A stretch of 64,000 nt of DNA from Streptococcus mitis bv. 2 str. SK95 (GCF_000222705.1 NZ_AFUB01000057.1:1-64000); one strand, 5' to 3'; shown: positions 31,286 through 43,241, numbered from the stretch's first letter. Notes: generated from the sequence alone by a model not told the origin. Numbers and translations are program-made.

Positions 31286-32020
31286 ATGAAAAATATGACA
31301 AGTCTCATGAAAGTGGAAATCATTCTGATGAAACGGCAAGCAGTCTACTACTTGCTATCCATCGGACTTCCAAGTGTGTTTTACCTTATCTTTTCTGGTA
31401 TGATGTCAGGGTCAGATATTCCAGAAATTGCTCTTCAAGCCTATCTTTTTGCCATGACGCTCTTTAGTATCATGTCAAGTGCTTTTTTCAGTATCCCAAG
31501 CACACTCGAGTCTGATAAGACAAACAACTGGCAAAAATTGATTCAACATTCTCCCGTATCTATGGTAGAATATTATGTATCAAAACTGTTCAGTACCCTA
31601 CTGACTTTCTTGTTATCAATTACAGTTGTCTTTTCAGTTGGTCATTTTGTCCGTGGAGTGACTCTGCCTTGGCTTGACTGGATGGTAATTGGTGCTATTT
31701 TGCTGATCGGAAGCGTGGTCTTTATCAGCATGGGGGTCTTGGTGAGCTTGCTACCCAGTGCTCAACTGATGACGGTTGTTGGAAATATTGCCTATATTGC
31801 TTTGGCTGTTCTAGGTGGACTGTGGTTCCCCTTGGATTCCTTCCCAGAATGGCTCCAATCTATTGGAAAGCTGACTCCAACCTATCAACTGATGCAGGTC
31901 GTCTCTACTTATTTGGAACACCATGAATTTAATATTCTTTCTGCCTTGGTTGTGCTAGGCTATACAGTTTTCTTTGGTGTACTGGTAATCCAGCTGAAAA
32001 AAAGGATTGAGGTAAAATAA
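31286..32020 (+). CDS. ABC-2 type transporter permease
   Basis: A 244-residue ABC-2 permease with about six helices (first near residues 16-35; the block GLWFPLDSFPEWLQSIGKLTPTY near 178-200 is typical of the family). The ATG at 31286 has AAAGGAG correctly placed; an upstream TTG would be too near. It pairs with the preceding ATPase. Substrate unknown. Confidence 0.88.
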   Translation: MKNMTSLMKVEIILMKRQAVYYLLSIGLPSVFYLIFSGMMSGSDIPEIALQAYLFAMTLFSIMSSAFFSIPSTLESDKTNNWQKLIQHSPVSMVEYYVSKLFSTLLTFLLSITVVFSVGHFVRGVTLPWLDWMVIGAILLIGSVVFISMGVLVSLLPSAQLMTVVGNIAYIALAVLGGLWFPLDSFPEWLQSIGKLTPTYQLMQVVSTYLEHHEFNILSALVVLGYTVFFGVLVIQLKKRIEVK

Positions 32021-32024
32021 ATCT

Positions 32025-33723
<1,699 letters not shown>

Positions 33724-33783
33724 TAAGAAAGATAAAAATATCCCAAACGAATGCTTAATCGAAGGAAATCCATACAAGAAAGG

Positions 33784-33806
33784 AGGAGGCAATTTTGCCT
33801 CCTTTT
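33784..33806 (+). terminator. Terminator after the two-component system
   Basis: AGGAGGCAA (33784-33792) pairs perfectly with TTGCCTCCT (33795-33803), followed by TTTC. Confidence 0.75.
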
Positions 33807-33874
33807 CTGGTTTAGAAAAGCGGTAAGAACTAGTGTCAAAGAGTTAAAAGATCAGAATAAAAATGAAAAATATC

Positions 33875-34040
33875 TTGACAATGAAGGAAAAATTGTGTTA
33901 CAATAATAGACGGTACTTTTTACTTTTGGTCTCTCAAAAGTGTACAGGGACGTGCTGACAAATGTTGCAAAAGTACACACAGATGGTAGCTGTCACCAAG
34001 TGTATCATCACCAAAAATAAAAAAACACAGGAGAATGTAG
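33875..34040 (+). promoter_or_regulatory. rpsL promoter and 5' leader
   Basis: TTGACA (33875-33880), 18 bp and TACAAT (33899-33904) give a leader of about 130 nt. In it, GTACTTTT just after the start region can pair with AAAAGTAC about 60 nt later, enclosing ACTTTTGG...TCAAAAGT as a competing hairpin. This could mediate ribosomal-protein feedback, but no known binding motif was recognised. Confidence 0.6.
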
Positions 34041-34457
34041 ATGCCTACAATTAACCAATTGGTTCGCAAACCGCGTAAATCAAAAGTAGAAAAATCTAAA
34101 TCACCAGCTTTGAACGTTGGTTACAACAGTCATAAAAAAGTTCAAACAAACGTTTCTTCACCACAAAAACGTGGTGTAGCAACTCGTGTTGGAACAATGA
34201 CACCTAAAAAACCTAACTCTGCCCTTCGTAAATTCGCTCGTGTACGTTTGAGCAACCTTATCGAAGTTACTGCCTACATCCCGGGTATCGGACACAACTT
34301 GCAAGAGCACAGCGTGGTGCTTCTTCGCGGTGGACGTGTAAAAGACCTTCCAGGGGTACGTTACCATATCGTCCGTGGTGCACTTGATACTGCAGGTGTT
34401 AACGATCGTAAACAAGGCCGTTCTAAATACGGTACTAAACGTCCGAAAAAAGCATAA
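34041..34457 (+). CDS. rpsL: Small-subunit ribosomal protein uS12
   Basis: The 30S decoding-centre protein S12. [14 protein letters not shown] at the N-terminus and the invariant [11 protein letters not shown] and [17 protein letters not shown] blocks identify it. Lysines in those two blocks, where streptomycin-resistance changes normally occur, are present, so the sequence is the susceptible form. It heads the rpsL-rpsG-fusA cluster; rpsG follows after 19 bp. Confidence 0.98.
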   Translation: MPTINQLVRKPRKSKVEKSKSPALNVGYNSHKKVQTNVSSPQKRGVATRVGTMTPKKPNSALRKFARVRLSNLIEVTAYIPGIGHNLQEHSVVLLRGGRVKDLPGVRYHIVRGALDTAGVNDRKQGRSKYGTKRPKKA

Positions 34458-34476
34458 GGAAAGGGGATAAAGAGAA

Positions 34477-34947
34477 ATGAGTCGTAAAAATAGAGCTCCA
34501 AAACGTGATGTATTGCCAGATCCGCTTTACAATTCACAATTAGTTACTCGTCTTATCAACCGCGTTATGCTTGACGGTAAACGTGGTACAGCTGCTTCAA
34601 TCGTTTACGGTGCTTTTGAGCAAATCAAAGAAGCTACTGGTAACGATGCACTTGAAGTATTTGAAACAGCTATGGAAAACATCATGCCTGTACTTGAAGT
34701 ACGTGCACGTCGTGTTGGTGGATCTAACTACCAAGTCCCAGTTGAAGTTCGTCCAGAACGTCGTACAACACTTGGACTTCGTTGGTTGGTAACAATCGCT
34801 CGCCTTCGTGGTGAACACACAATGCAAGACCGTCTTGCAAAAGAAATCATGGATGCTGCGAACAACACTGGTGCAGCAGTTAAGAAACGTGAAGACACTC
34901 ACCGTATGGCTGAAGCTAACCGTGCCTTCGCACACTTCCGTTGGTAA
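34477..34947 (+). CDS. rpsG: Small-subunit ribosomal protein uS7
   Basis: A 156-residue S7, which nucleates assembly of the 16S rRNA 3' domain. [20 protein letters not shown] and the block [20 protein letters not shown] are diagnostic. A good AAAGGGG site precedes the ATG. It shares a transcript with rpsL; the following spacer contains structured elements and a terminator before fusA. Confidence 0.98.
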   Translation: MSRKNRAPKRDVLPDPLYNSQLVTRLINRVMLDGKRGTAASIVYGAFEQIKEATGNDALEVFETAMENIMPVLEVRARRVGGSNYQVPVEVRPERRTTLGLRWLVTIARLRGEHTMQDRLAKEIMDAANNTGAAVKKREDTHRMAEANRAFAHFRW

Positions 34948-34969
34948 GATAGGATGCGAAAGCGTTAAG

Positions 34970-35045
34970 AAAGTCCCAGAGAAAATAGGGAATCAAAGCA
35001 GGTTGCGATTGCAACCAATGAGATTCATCTTTTTCTCCAGACTTT
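34970..35045. ncRNA. Structured RNA-like element, copy 1
   Basis: Nested pairing: AAAGTC (34970-34975) with GACTTT (35040-35045); GAGAAAA (34979-34985) with TTTTCTC (35031-35037); GAATC (34990-34994) with GATTC (35022-35026); GGTTGC (35001-35006) with GCAACC (35011-35016). Unpaired TAGG, AAAGCA, AATGA and ATC link the stems. A second copy at 35076-35167 has the same architecture with different stem bases. Strand and function are unknown; it may be an RNA element or a mobile repeat. Confidence 0.6.
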
Positions 35046-35075
35046 TAGCTTGAGCTCAACTAGATTATGATGCTA

Positions 35076-35167
35076 GGAACGGTAAGGATGCATAGTGAAA
35101 ATAGGAAACTGACGCAGTATTCGATGAATACAAGGAAGTTTATCTTTTTCACCCAGCATCCCGTTCC
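35076..35167. ncRNA. Structured RNA-like element, copy 2
   Basis: Nested pairing: GGAACG (35076-35081) with CGTTCC (35162-35167); GGATGC (35086-35091) with GCATCC (35156-35161); GTGAAAA (35095-35101) with TTTTCAC (35146-35152); AAACT (35106-35110) with AGTTT (35137-35141); GTATTC (35117-35122) with GAATAC (35126-35131). Linkers TAGG, GACGCA, AAGGA and ATC match those of copy 1 in place and nearly in sequence, while stems differ by compensating changes. Confidence 0.6.
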
Positions 35168-35200
35168 AGATCAAATCGGCTAACTATAGCCCGAGTTCAA

Positions 35201-35226
35201 TTCAACTTACCAGCTCGTAAGTTGAA
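35201..35226. other. Perfect 10-bp hairpin in the rpsG-fusA spacer
   Basis: TTCAACTTAC (35201-35210) pairs with GTAAGTTGAA (35217-35226) around a 6-nt loop. There is no T-tract, so it is not a terminator. It lies between copy 2 of the structured element and the terminator; role unknown. Confidence 0.5.
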
Positions 35227-35253
35227 ACCAACAAAAACAAGATAAACATTGAG

Positions 35254-35284
35254 AACGGGTAGGTCCTGCCTATCCGTTTTTTCT
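35254..35284 (+). terminator. Terminator between rpsG and fusA
   Basis: AACGGGTAGG (35254-35263) pairs with CCTATCCGTT (35269-35278), one G-T pair, followed by a T run to about 35283. It separates rpsLG transcription from fusA, which has its own promoter. Confidence 0.85.
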
Positions 35285-35290
35285 AAATAA

Positions 35291-35299
35291 TGTTATAAT
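35291..35299 (+). promoter_or_regulatory. fusA extended -10 promoter
   Basis: TGTTATAAT fits an extended -10 element; no clear -35 box is present. The start codon follows about 36 bp later with TAGGAG in between. Confidence 0.6.
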
Positions 35300-35334
35300 A
35301 GATTGTAAAATAAAAAATAGGAGAAACTAACCTC

Positions 35335-37416
35335 ATGGCACGCGAATTTTCACTTGAAAAAACTCGTAATATCGGTATCATGGCTCACGTCGATGCTGGT
35401 AAAACAACAACTACTGAGCGTATTCTTTACTACACTGGTAAAATCCACAAAATCGGTGAAACTCACGAAGGTGCGTCACAAATGGACTGGATGGAGCAAG
35501 AGCAAGAACGTGGTATCACAATCACATCTGCTGCGACAACAGCTCAATGGAACAACCACCGCGTAAACATCATCGACACACCAGGACACGTGGACTTCAC
35601 AATCGAAGTACAACGTTCTCTTCGTGTATTGGACGGTGCGGTTACTGTTCTTGACTCACAATCAGGTGTTGAGCCTCAAACTGAAACAGTTTGGCGTCAA
35701 GCAACTGAGTACGGAGTTCCACGTATCGTATTTGCTAACAAAATGGACAAAATCGGTGCTGACTTCCTTTACTCAGTAAGCACACTTCACGACCGTCTTC
35801 AAGCAAACGCACACCCAATCCAATTGCCAATTGGTGCTGAAGATGACTTCCGTGGTATCATCGACTTGATCAAGATGAAAGCTGAAATCTATACTAACGA
35901 CCTTGGTACAGATATCCTTGAAGAAGATATTCCAGCTGAATACCTTGACCAAGCTCAAGAATACCGTGAAAAATTGGTTGAAGCAGTTGCTGAAACTGAT
36001 GAAGACTTGATGATGAAATACCTTGAAGGTGAAGAAATCACTAACGAAGAATTGAAAGCTGCTATCCGTAAAGCAACTATCAACGTTGAATTCTTCCCAG
36101 TATTGTGTGGTTCTGCCTTCAAGAACAAGGGTGTTCAATTGATGCTTGATGCGGTTATCGACTACCTTCCAAGCCCACTTGACATCCCAGCAATCAAAGG
36201 TATCAACCCAGATACAGACGAAGAAGAAACTCGTCCAGCATCTGACGAAGAGCCATTCGCAGCTCTTGCCTTCAAGATTGCAACAGACCCATTTGTAGGT
36301 CGTTTGACATTCTTCCGTGTATACTCAGGTGTTCTTCAATCAGGTTCTTACGTAATGAACACTTCTAAAGGTAAACGTGAACGTATCGGACGTCTTGTGC
36401 AATTGCATGCCAATAGTCGTCAAGAAATCGAAACTGTTTATGCTGGTGATATTGCAGCTGCTATTGGTTTGAAGGATACAACTACTGGTGATTCATTGAC
36501 AGATGAAAAAGCTAAAATCATCCTTGAGTCAATCCACGTTCCAGAACCAGTTATCCAGTTGATGGTTGAGCCAAAATCTAAAGCTGACCAAGATAAGATG
36601 GGTATCGCCCTTCAAAAATTGGCTGAAGAAGATCCAACATTCCGCGTTGAGACAAACGTTGAAACTGGTGAAACAGTTATCTCAGGTATGGGTGAACTTC
36701 ACCTTGACGTCCTTGTTGACCGTATGCGTCGTGAGTTTAAAGTTGAAGCGAACGTAGGTGCTCCTCAAGTATCTTACCGTGAAACATTCCGCGCTTCTAC
36801 TCAAGCACGTGGATTCTTCAAACGTCAGTCTGGTGGTAAAGGTCAATTTGGTGATGTATGGATTGAGTTTAGTCCAAACGAAGAAGGTAAAGGATTCGAA
36901 TTCGAAAACGCAATCGTCGGTGGTGTGGTTCCTCGTGAATTTATCCCAGCGGTTGAAAAAGGTTTGGTAGAATCTATGGCTAACGGTGTTCTTGCAGGTT
37001 ACCCAATGGTTGACGTTAAAGCTAAACTTTACGATGGTTCATACCACGATGTCGACTCATCTGAAACTGCCTTCAAGATCGCGGCTTCACTTGCTCTTAA
37101 AGAAGCTGCTAAGACTGCACAACCAGCTATCCTTGAGCCAATGATGCTTGTAACCATCACTGTTCCTGAAGAAAACCTTGGTGATGTTATGGGTCACGTA
37201 ACTGCTCGTCGTGGACGTGTTGATGGTATGGAAGCACACGGTAACAGCCAAATCGTTCGTGCTTACGTTCCACTTGCTGAAATGTTCGGTTACGCAACAG
37301 TTCTTCGTTCTGCATCTCAAGGACGTGGTACATTCATGATGGTATTTGACCACTACGAAGATGTACCTAAGTCAGTACAAGAAGAAATCATTAAGAAAAA
37401 CAAAGGTGAAGACTAA
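35335..37416 (+). CDS. fusA: Translation elongation factor G
   Basis: EF-G is the GTPase that drives ribosomal translocation. The G1 motif is AHVDAGKTT near residues 17-25, G2/G3 are [11 protein letters not shown] and DTPGHVDF, and NKMD is G4. Domains II-V follow to residue 693, with the domain IV loop in the usual place. Codon use is strongly biased, as expected for a highly expressed gene. It is transcribed from its own promoter downstream of rpsG. Confidence 0.98.
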   Translation: MAREFSLEKTRNIGIMAHVDAGKTTTTERILYYTGKIHKIGETHEGASQMDWMEQEQERGITITSAATTAQWNNHRVNIIDTPGHVDFTIEVQRSLRVLDGAVTVLDSQSGVEPQTETVWRQATEYGVPRIVFANKMDKIGADFLYSVSTLHDRLQANAHPIQLPIGAEDDFRGIIDLIKMKAEIYTNDLGTDILEEDIPAEYLDQAQEYREKLVEAVAETDEDLMMKYLEGEEITNEELKAAIRKATINVEFFPVLCGSAFKNKGVQLMLDAVIDYLPSPLDIPAIKGINPDTDEEETRPASDEEPFAALAFKIATDPFVGRLTFFRVYSGVLQSGSYVMNTSKGKRERIGRLVQLHANSRQEIETVYAGDIAAAIGLKDTTTGDSLTDEKAKIILESIHVPEPVIQLMVEPKSKADQDKMGIALQKLAEEDPTFRVETNVETGETVISGMGELHLDVLVDRMRREFKVEANVGAPQVSYRETFRASTQARGFFKRQSGGKGQFGDVWIEFSPNEEGKGFEFENAIVGGVVPREFIPAVEKGLVESMANGVLAGYPMVDVKAKLYDGSYHDVDSSETAFKIAASLALKEAAKTAQPAILEPMMLVTITVPEENLGDVMGHVTARRGRVDGMEAHGNSQIVRAYVPLAEMFGYATVLRSASQGRGTFMMVFDHYEDVPKSVQEEIIKKNKGED

Positions 37417-37432
37417 TCAGTCCTCACTCTAG

Positions 37433-37461
37433 AAGGAAGTCACTTAGTGGCTTCCTTTTTA
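37433..37461 (+). terminator. fusA terminator
   Basis: AAGGAAGTCAC (37433-37443) pairs with GTGGCTTCCTT (37447-37457), one G-T pair, ending in T residues. Confidence 0.85.
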
Positions 37462-37586
37462 TGTTCTATATCAAGGAAGGTTAGAAAAATATACCCTAAA
37501 CTAAATTTGGTAGTAATAAAATCGTTCAATTCCCTATTCATATTTATAAAAATAGGAAAAACATTCATAAAAACACGTTTAGATAG

Positions 37587-37641
37587 AAAATTCAGAAAAT
37601 TGCTTCTTTTGTCTTTAAAATTTTTGAAAAAATGGTATGAT
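37587..37641 (+). promoter_or_regulatory. ilvB promoter with CodY-like box
   Basis: AAAATTCAGAAAATT (37587-37601) matches the CodY consensus AATTTTCWGAAAATT at 13 of 15 positions. An extended -10 (TGGTATGAT, 37633-37641) follows about 32 bp later. CodY control of ilv genes by branched-chain amino acids is established in streptococci. The leader of about 30 nt is too short for a T-box. Confidence 0.65.
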
Positions 37642-37679
37642 AGTAACAAGCTATTTTTAAGAGAAGAGAAAGGGGAACA

Positions 37680-39380
37680 ATGGAGAAAATCAGTTTAGAC
37701 GCTCCTAAGACGGGATCGGATCTAGTTTTGGAAACCCTCCGTGATTTAGGAATTGATACCATATTTGGTTATCCTGGTGGGGCTGTCTTGCCTTTATATG
37801 ATGCGATTTATAATTTCAAAGGTATACGCCACATCTTAGGTCGCCATGAGCAAGGGTGTTTACATGAAGCTGAAGGTTATGCCAAATCAACTGGAAAATT
37901 GGGCGTTGCCGTCGTCACGAGTGGACCAGGAGCAACAAATGCCATTACAGGAATCGCGGATGCCATGAGCGATAGCGTTCCCCTCTTGGTCTTTACGGGA
38001 CAAGTCGCTCGAGCAGGCATTGGGAAGGATGCCTTTCAGGAGGCGGATATTGTCGGTATTACCATGCCCATTACCAAGTACAATTACCAAGTCCGTGAAA
38101 CGGCTGACATTCCTCGTATCATTACGGAAGCTGTGCATATCGCAACGACTGGTCGTCCAGGTCCAGTTGTAATTGACTTGCCAAAGGATGTATCAGCTCT
38201 AGAGACAGATTTCATCTATTCACCAGAGGTGAATTTACCAAGTTACCAACCAACGCTTGATCCGAATGACATGCAAATCAAGAAAATCTTGAAACAATTG
38301 TCAAAGGCTAAAAAACCCGTATTGCTAGCTGGTGGTGGGGTTAGTTATGCAGAAGCAGCTGCCGAGCTCAATGAATTTGCTGAACGTTACCAAATTCCAG
38401 TGGTGACCAGTCTTTTAGGGCAAGGTACGATTGCGACTAGCCATCCGCTCTTCCTAGGAATGGGAGGTATGCACGGTTCTTTCGCGGCCAACATTGCAAT
38501 GACCGAAGCGGACTTTATGATTAGTATTGGTTGCCGTTTCGATGACCGCCTGACTGGCAATCCTAAGACCTTTGCTAAGAATGCTAAGGTTGCTCATATT
38601 GACATTGACCCAGCTGAGATTGGTAAGATTATCAGTGCAGATATTCCAGTGGTTGGGGACGCTAAGAAAGCCTTGCAGATGCTTTTAGCAGAACCAACTG
38701 TTCATAACAATACTGAAAAGTGGATTGACAAAGTCACCAAGGACAAGAACCGCGTTCGTTCTTATGATAAGAAAGAACGTGTGGTTCAACCTCAGGCCGT
38801 TATTGAACGCATCGGCGAGTTGACGAATGGAGATGCCATTGTTGTCACAGACGTAGGACAACACCAAATGTGGACGGCTCAGTATTATCCTTACCAAAAT
38901 GAGCGTCAGTTAGTCACTTCAGGTGGTTTGGGTACCATGGGATTCGGAGTTCCTGCAGCTATCGGAGCCAAGATTGCCAATCCAGAAAAAGAAGTTATCC
39001 TTTTTGTCGGTGACGGTGGCTTCCAAATGACCAACCAAGAACTAGCTATCCTAAACATCTACAAGGTGCCGATTAAGGTTGTCATGTTGAATAACCACTC
39101 CCTAGGAATGGTCCGTCAGTGGCAGGAATCCTTCTATGAGGGTAGAACTTCCGAATCAGTCTTTGATACACTTCCAGACTTCCAGCTGATGGCACAGGCT
39201 TACGGCATCAAAAATTATAAATTTGATAATCCAGAGACGATAGAGAAGGATTTAGAAGTCATTCTGGAAGATGTGCCGATGTTTATCGAGGTGGATATTT
39301 CTCGTAAGGAACAAGTTTTACCAATGGTACCAGCCGGTAAGAGCAATCATGAGATGTTGGGGGTGAAGTTCCATGCGTAG
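37680..39380 (+). CDS. ilvB: Acetolactate synthase large (catalytic) subunit
   Basis: This thiamine-diphosphate enzyme makes acetolactate or acetohydroxybutyrate, the first shared step of valine, leucine and isoleucine synthesis. Motifs: FGYPGGAVLPLYDAI near residues 29-43, the catalytic Glu in GRHEQGCLHEAEGYA, SGPGATN, and the ThDP-binding GDGGFQMTNQELAILNIYKVPIKVVMLNN region near 440-470 (read in parts). Length 566 is normal. It overlaps ilvN by 8 bp and is led by a CodY-like box. Confidence 0.96.
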   Translation: MEKISLDAPKTGSDLVLETLRDLGIDTIFGYPGGAVLPLYDAIYNFKGIRHILGRHEQGCLHEAEGYAKSTGKLGVAVVTSGPGATNAITGIADAMSDSVPLLVFTGQVARAGIGKDAFQEADIVGITMPITKYNYQVRETADIPRIITEAVHIATTGRPGPVVIDLPKDVSALETDFIYSPEVNLPSYQPTLDPNDMQIKKILKQLSKAKKPVLLAGGGVSYAEAAAELNEFAERYQIPVVTSLLGQGTIATSHPLFLGMGGMHGSFAANIAMTEADFMISIGCRFDDRLTGNPKTFAKNAKVAHIDIDPAEIGKIISADIPVVGDAKKALQMLLAEPTVHNNTEKWIDKVTKDKNRVRSYDKKERVVQPQAVIERIGELTNGDAIVVTDVGQHQMWTAQYYPYQNERQLVTSGGLGTMGFGVPAAIGAKIANPEKEVILFVGDGGFQMTNQELAILNIYKVPIKVVMLNNHSLGMVRQWQESFYEGRTSESVFDTLPDFQLMAQAYGIKNYKFDNPETIEKDLEVILEDVPMFIEVDISRKEQVLPMVPAGKSNHEMLGVKFHA

Positions 39381-39849
39381 AATGTTAACAGCAAAACTAC
39401 AAAATCGTTCAGGAGTCCTCAATCGCTTTACAGGTGTCCTTTCTCGTCGTCAGGTCAACATTGAGAGTATCTCAGTTGGTGCGACAGAGAATCCTGATGT
39501 ATCACGGATTACCATCATTATTGATGTGGCTTCTCATGATGAAGTGGAGCAAATTATCAAGCAACTCAATCGTCAGATTGATGTGATTCGCATTCGAGAT
39601 ATCACAGATAAACCACACTTGGAAAGAGAAGTTATCTTGGTGAAGGTATCTGCTCCTGCTGAAAAGCGTGCAGAAATCTTGGCTATTATCCAACCTTTCC
39701 GTGCAACGGTAGTAGATGTGGCTCCAAGCTCCATCACTATTCAGATGACGGGAAATGCTGAAAAGAGTGAAGCTTTATTGCGAGTGATTCGACCATACGG
39801 TATTAAAAATATCGCTCGTACGGGTGCAACTGGATTTACCCGCGATTAA
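39373..39849 (+). CDS. ilvN: Acetolactate synthase small (regulatory) subunit
   Basis: A 158-residue regulatory subunit that activates IlvB and confers valine feedback inhibition. The N-terminal ACT domain is seen in LTAKLQNRSGVLNRFTGVLS and RRQVNIESISVGATE, and the C-terminal ACT-like half in ILVKVSAPAEKRAEIL. The start overlaps the ilvB end, coupling the two subunits. ilvC follows after 65 bp. Confidence 0.95.
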   Translation: MRRMLTAKLQNRSGVLNRFTGVLSRRQVNIESISVGATENPDVSRITIIIDVASHDEVEQIIKQLNRQIDVIRIRDITDKPHLEREVILVKVSAPAEKRAEILAIIQPFRATVVDVAPSSITIQMTGNAEKSEALLRVIRPYGIKNIARTGATGFTRD

Positions 39850-39881
39850 AAATCCAGCTTAAATTTGGTAAAATCGCCTAA

Positions 39882-40937
<1,056 letters not shown>

Positions 40938-40956
40938 TTCTTGTGAAGAAAAACAG

Positions 40957-40988
40957 AAGGCGAGTTGGGGGTACCTAACTCGCTTTTT
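40957..40988 (+). terminator. Terminator-like hairpin between ilvC and ilvA
   Basis: GCGAGTT (40960-40966) pairs with AACTCGC (40977-40983), followed by TTTTTAT. No promoter for ilvA is obvious downstream, so partial readthrough is likely. Confidence 0.7.
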
Positions 40989-41016
40989 ATCTTAAAAAGT
41001 ATTTGAGGAGGAGACA

Positions 41017-42267
41017 ATGCTAAGTGCAAAAGATGTGGTGAAAGCCCACAAAGTTTTAAGTGGTGTAGTAGTCAATACACCGCTAGAATATGATCATTAT
41101 TTATCAGAGAAATATGGAGCTAAAATCTATTTAAAAAAGGAGAATGCGCAACGAGTTCGCTCTTTTAAAATTCGCGGAGCTTATTATGCCATTTCTCAAC
41201 TGTCAAAAGAAGAACGTGAGCGTGGTGTAGTCTGTGCCTCTGCGGGAAATCATGCCCAAGGTGTCGCCTATACCTGTAATGAGATGAAGATTCCTGCAAC
41301 GATCTTTATGCCCATCACAACACCGCAACAAAAGATTGGGCAGGTTCGCTTTTTCGGTGGAGAGTTTGTGACAATCAAATTGGTTGGGGATACCTTTGAT
41401 GCTTCTGCTAAGGCAGCACAAGAATTTACCGTTTCAGAAAATAGAACCTTTATCGATCCTTTTGATGATGCGCATGTACAGGCCGGTCAAGGAACTGTGG
41501 CCTACGAAATTCTTGAAGAAGCCCGTAAAGAGTCTATTGATTTTGATACAGTACTAGTTCCGGTAGGTGGTGGCGGACTGATTGCAGGGGTTTCGACCTA
41601 TATCAAAGAAACCAATCCCGCTATCGAAGTAATTGGTGTAGAAGCTAATGGAGCTCGTTCGATGAAAGCTGCCTTTGAAGCTGGGGGACCAGTTAAGCTC
41701 AAAGAAATTGATAAGTTTGCTGATGGAATAGCTGTGCAGAAAGTTGGGCAGTTGACCTATGAAGCGACACGTAAGAATGTTGAAACACTTATTGGAGTAG
41801 ATGAGGGTTTGATTTCGGAGACCTTGATTGATCTTTATTCTAAGCAAGGGATTGTCGCCGAACCTGCTGGAGCGGCCAGCATTGCAGCCTTGGAAGTTCT
41901 ATCAGACTATATCAAAGGCAAGACGATTTGCTGTATCATTTCTGGGGGAAATAACGATATCAACCGTATGCCAGAGATGGAAGAACGTGCCTTGATTTAT
42001 GATGGCATCAAGCATTACTTTGTAGTCAATTTCCCACAACGTCCAGGAGCTCTACGGGAGTTTGTAAATGACATCTTGGGACCAAATGATGACATCACTC
42101 GTTTTGAGTATATCAAACGAGCCAGCAAGGGGACAGGGCCGGTATTGATTGGGATTGCTCTCGCCAATAAGCATGATTATGCTGGCTTGATTCATCGGAT
42201 GGAAAAGTTTGACCCATCTTATATCAATCTGAACGGAAATGAGACTTTGTATAATATGCTAGTCTAA
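41017..42267 (+). CDS. ilvA: Threonine ammonia-lyase (threonine deaminase)
   Basis: IlvA converts threonine to 2-oxobutanoate, the entry to isoleucine. The pyridoxal-phosphate lysine is in RSFKIRGAYYAI (Lys51), and the cofactor-phosphate loop is VPVGGGGLIAGV near residues 185-196. The C-terminal regulatory part (from about 325: HYFVVNFPQRPGALREFVND) carries a single ACT-like domain, so the 416-residue protein is the shorter form. It is preceded by GAGGAGG and only 29 bp after the ilvC hairpin. Confidence 0.94.
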   Translation: MLSAKDVVKAHKVLSGVVVNTPLEYDHYLSEKYGAKIYLKKENAQRVRSFKIRGAYYAISQLSKEERERGVVCASAGNHAQGVAYTCNEMKIPATIFMPITTPQQKIGQVRFFGGEFVTIKLVGDTFDASAKAAQEFTVSENRTFIDPFDDAHVQAGQGTVAYEILEEARKESIDFDTVLVPVGGGGLIAGVSTYIKETNPAIEVIGVEANGARSMKAAFEAGGPVKLKEIDKFADGIAVQKVGQLTYEATRKNVETLIGVDEGLISETLIDLYSKQGIVAEPAGAASIAALEVLSDYIKGKTICCIISGGNNDINRMPEMEERALIYDGIKHYFVVNFPQRPGALREFVNDILGPNDDITRFEYIKRASKGTGPVLIGIALANKHDYAGLIHRMEKFDPSYINLNGNETLYNMLV

Positions 42268-42301
42268 AATAAATTTGCTATCATATTATTTGCCAATTTC
42301 C

Positions 42302-42318
42302 TATAATGATGCTATAAT
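42302..42318 (+). promoter_or_regulatory. Tandem -10 boxes before the SPFH gene
   Basis: Two TATAAT boxes (42302-42307 and 42313-42318) lie 11 bp apart. Neither has a convincing -35 box. Either could serve the gene starting at 42345. Confidence 0.5.
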
Positions 42319-42344
42319 GATTGTGACGAAAGGGGGAGATTCCC

Positions 42345-43241
42345 ATGGTTTTACATGTTTTACTTGTTCTCTTTATTCTAGTGCTGATTACATCAGCGAT
42401 TATTGTCAGCTCTGTGTACGTTGTAAGGCAACAGTCTGTCGCTATTATCGAGCGTTTTGGTAAATACCAAAAGTTGAGTAATAGTGGTATTCATGTACGA
42501 GCACCTTTTGGAATTGATAGAATTGCGGCCAGGGTGCAGTTGCGTCTATTGCAAAGTGAGATCATCGTGGAAACAAAAACACAAGATAATGTATTTGTGA
42601 CCATGAATGTGGCGACCCAGTATCGAGTGAATGAGAACAATGTCACAGATGCTTACTATAAACTAATGAGACCAGAAGCTCAAATCAAATCCTATATTGA
42701 GGATGCCTTGCGTTCGTCTGTACCGAAATTGACCTTGGATGAACTATTTGAGAAAAAAGATGAAATCGCATTAGAAGTTCAAAAACAAGTAGCAGAAGAA
42801 ATGTCTACATATGGTTACATCATTGTAAAAACACTGATTACGAAGGTTGAGCCTGACGCCGAAGTAAAACAATCAATGAACGAAATCAACGCTGCCCAAC
42901 GTAAGAGAGTCGCTGCGCAAGAACTTGCAGAAGCAGATAAGATTAAAATCGTGACAGCGGCAGAAGCAGAGGCAGAAAAAGATCGCCTACACGGGGTAGG
43001 GATTGCAGAACAGCGTAAGGCTATTGTTGACGGACTTGCTGATTCTATTCAAGAATTAAAAGGAGCCAATGTTGAACTCACGGAAGCCCAGATTATGTCC
43101 ATTCTATTAACAAATCAGTATTTGGATACTTTGAATAATTTCGCAGACAATAAGGGCAATAACACTATCTTCCTACCAGCAAATCCTGATGGAGTTGAAG
43201 ATATACGAACAAGCATATTATCAGCTTTAAAAGCTAAGTAA
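42345..43241 (+). CDS. SPFH/Band 7 domain membrane protein
   Basis: A 298-residue stomatin/flotillin-like protein. One N-terminal helix (about residues 4-27) anchors it; the Band 7 domain follows (QQSVAIIERFGKYQKLSNSGIH, then VFVTMNVATQYRV and DALRSSVPKLTLDELFEKKDEI), then a charged helical region rich in Ala, Glu and Lys (about 175-235) typical of oligomer-forming coiled coils. Such proteins organise membrane microdomains and often assist proteases. The ATG has AAGGGGGAG upstream. It is apparently monocistronic. Confidence 0.9.
   Translation: MVLHVLLVLFILVLITSAIIVSSVYVVRQQSVAIIERFGKYQKLSNSGIHVRAPFGIDRIAARVQLRLLQSEIIVETKTQDNVFVTMNVATQYRVNENNVTDAYYKLMRPEAQIKSYIEDALRSSVPKLTLDELFEKKDEIALEVQKQVAEEMSTYGYIIVKTLITKVEPDAEVKQSMNEINAAQRKRVAAQELAEADKIKIVTAAEAEAEKDRLHGVGIAEQRKAIVDGLADSIQELKGANVELTEAQIMSILLTNQYLDTLNNFADNKGNNTIFLPANPDGVEDIRTSILSALKAK

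Noticed and set aside
34808-35053. Open frame spanning the end of rpsG and the spacer (81 codons)
   Set aside because: It is an out-of-frame reading of rpsG running into structured non-coding sequence; it has no ribosome-binding site.
37642-37679. T-box or leader-peptide attenuator before ilvB
   Set aside because: Only about 30 nt lie between the promoter and the start codon, too short for either; the CodY-like box is the likelier control.
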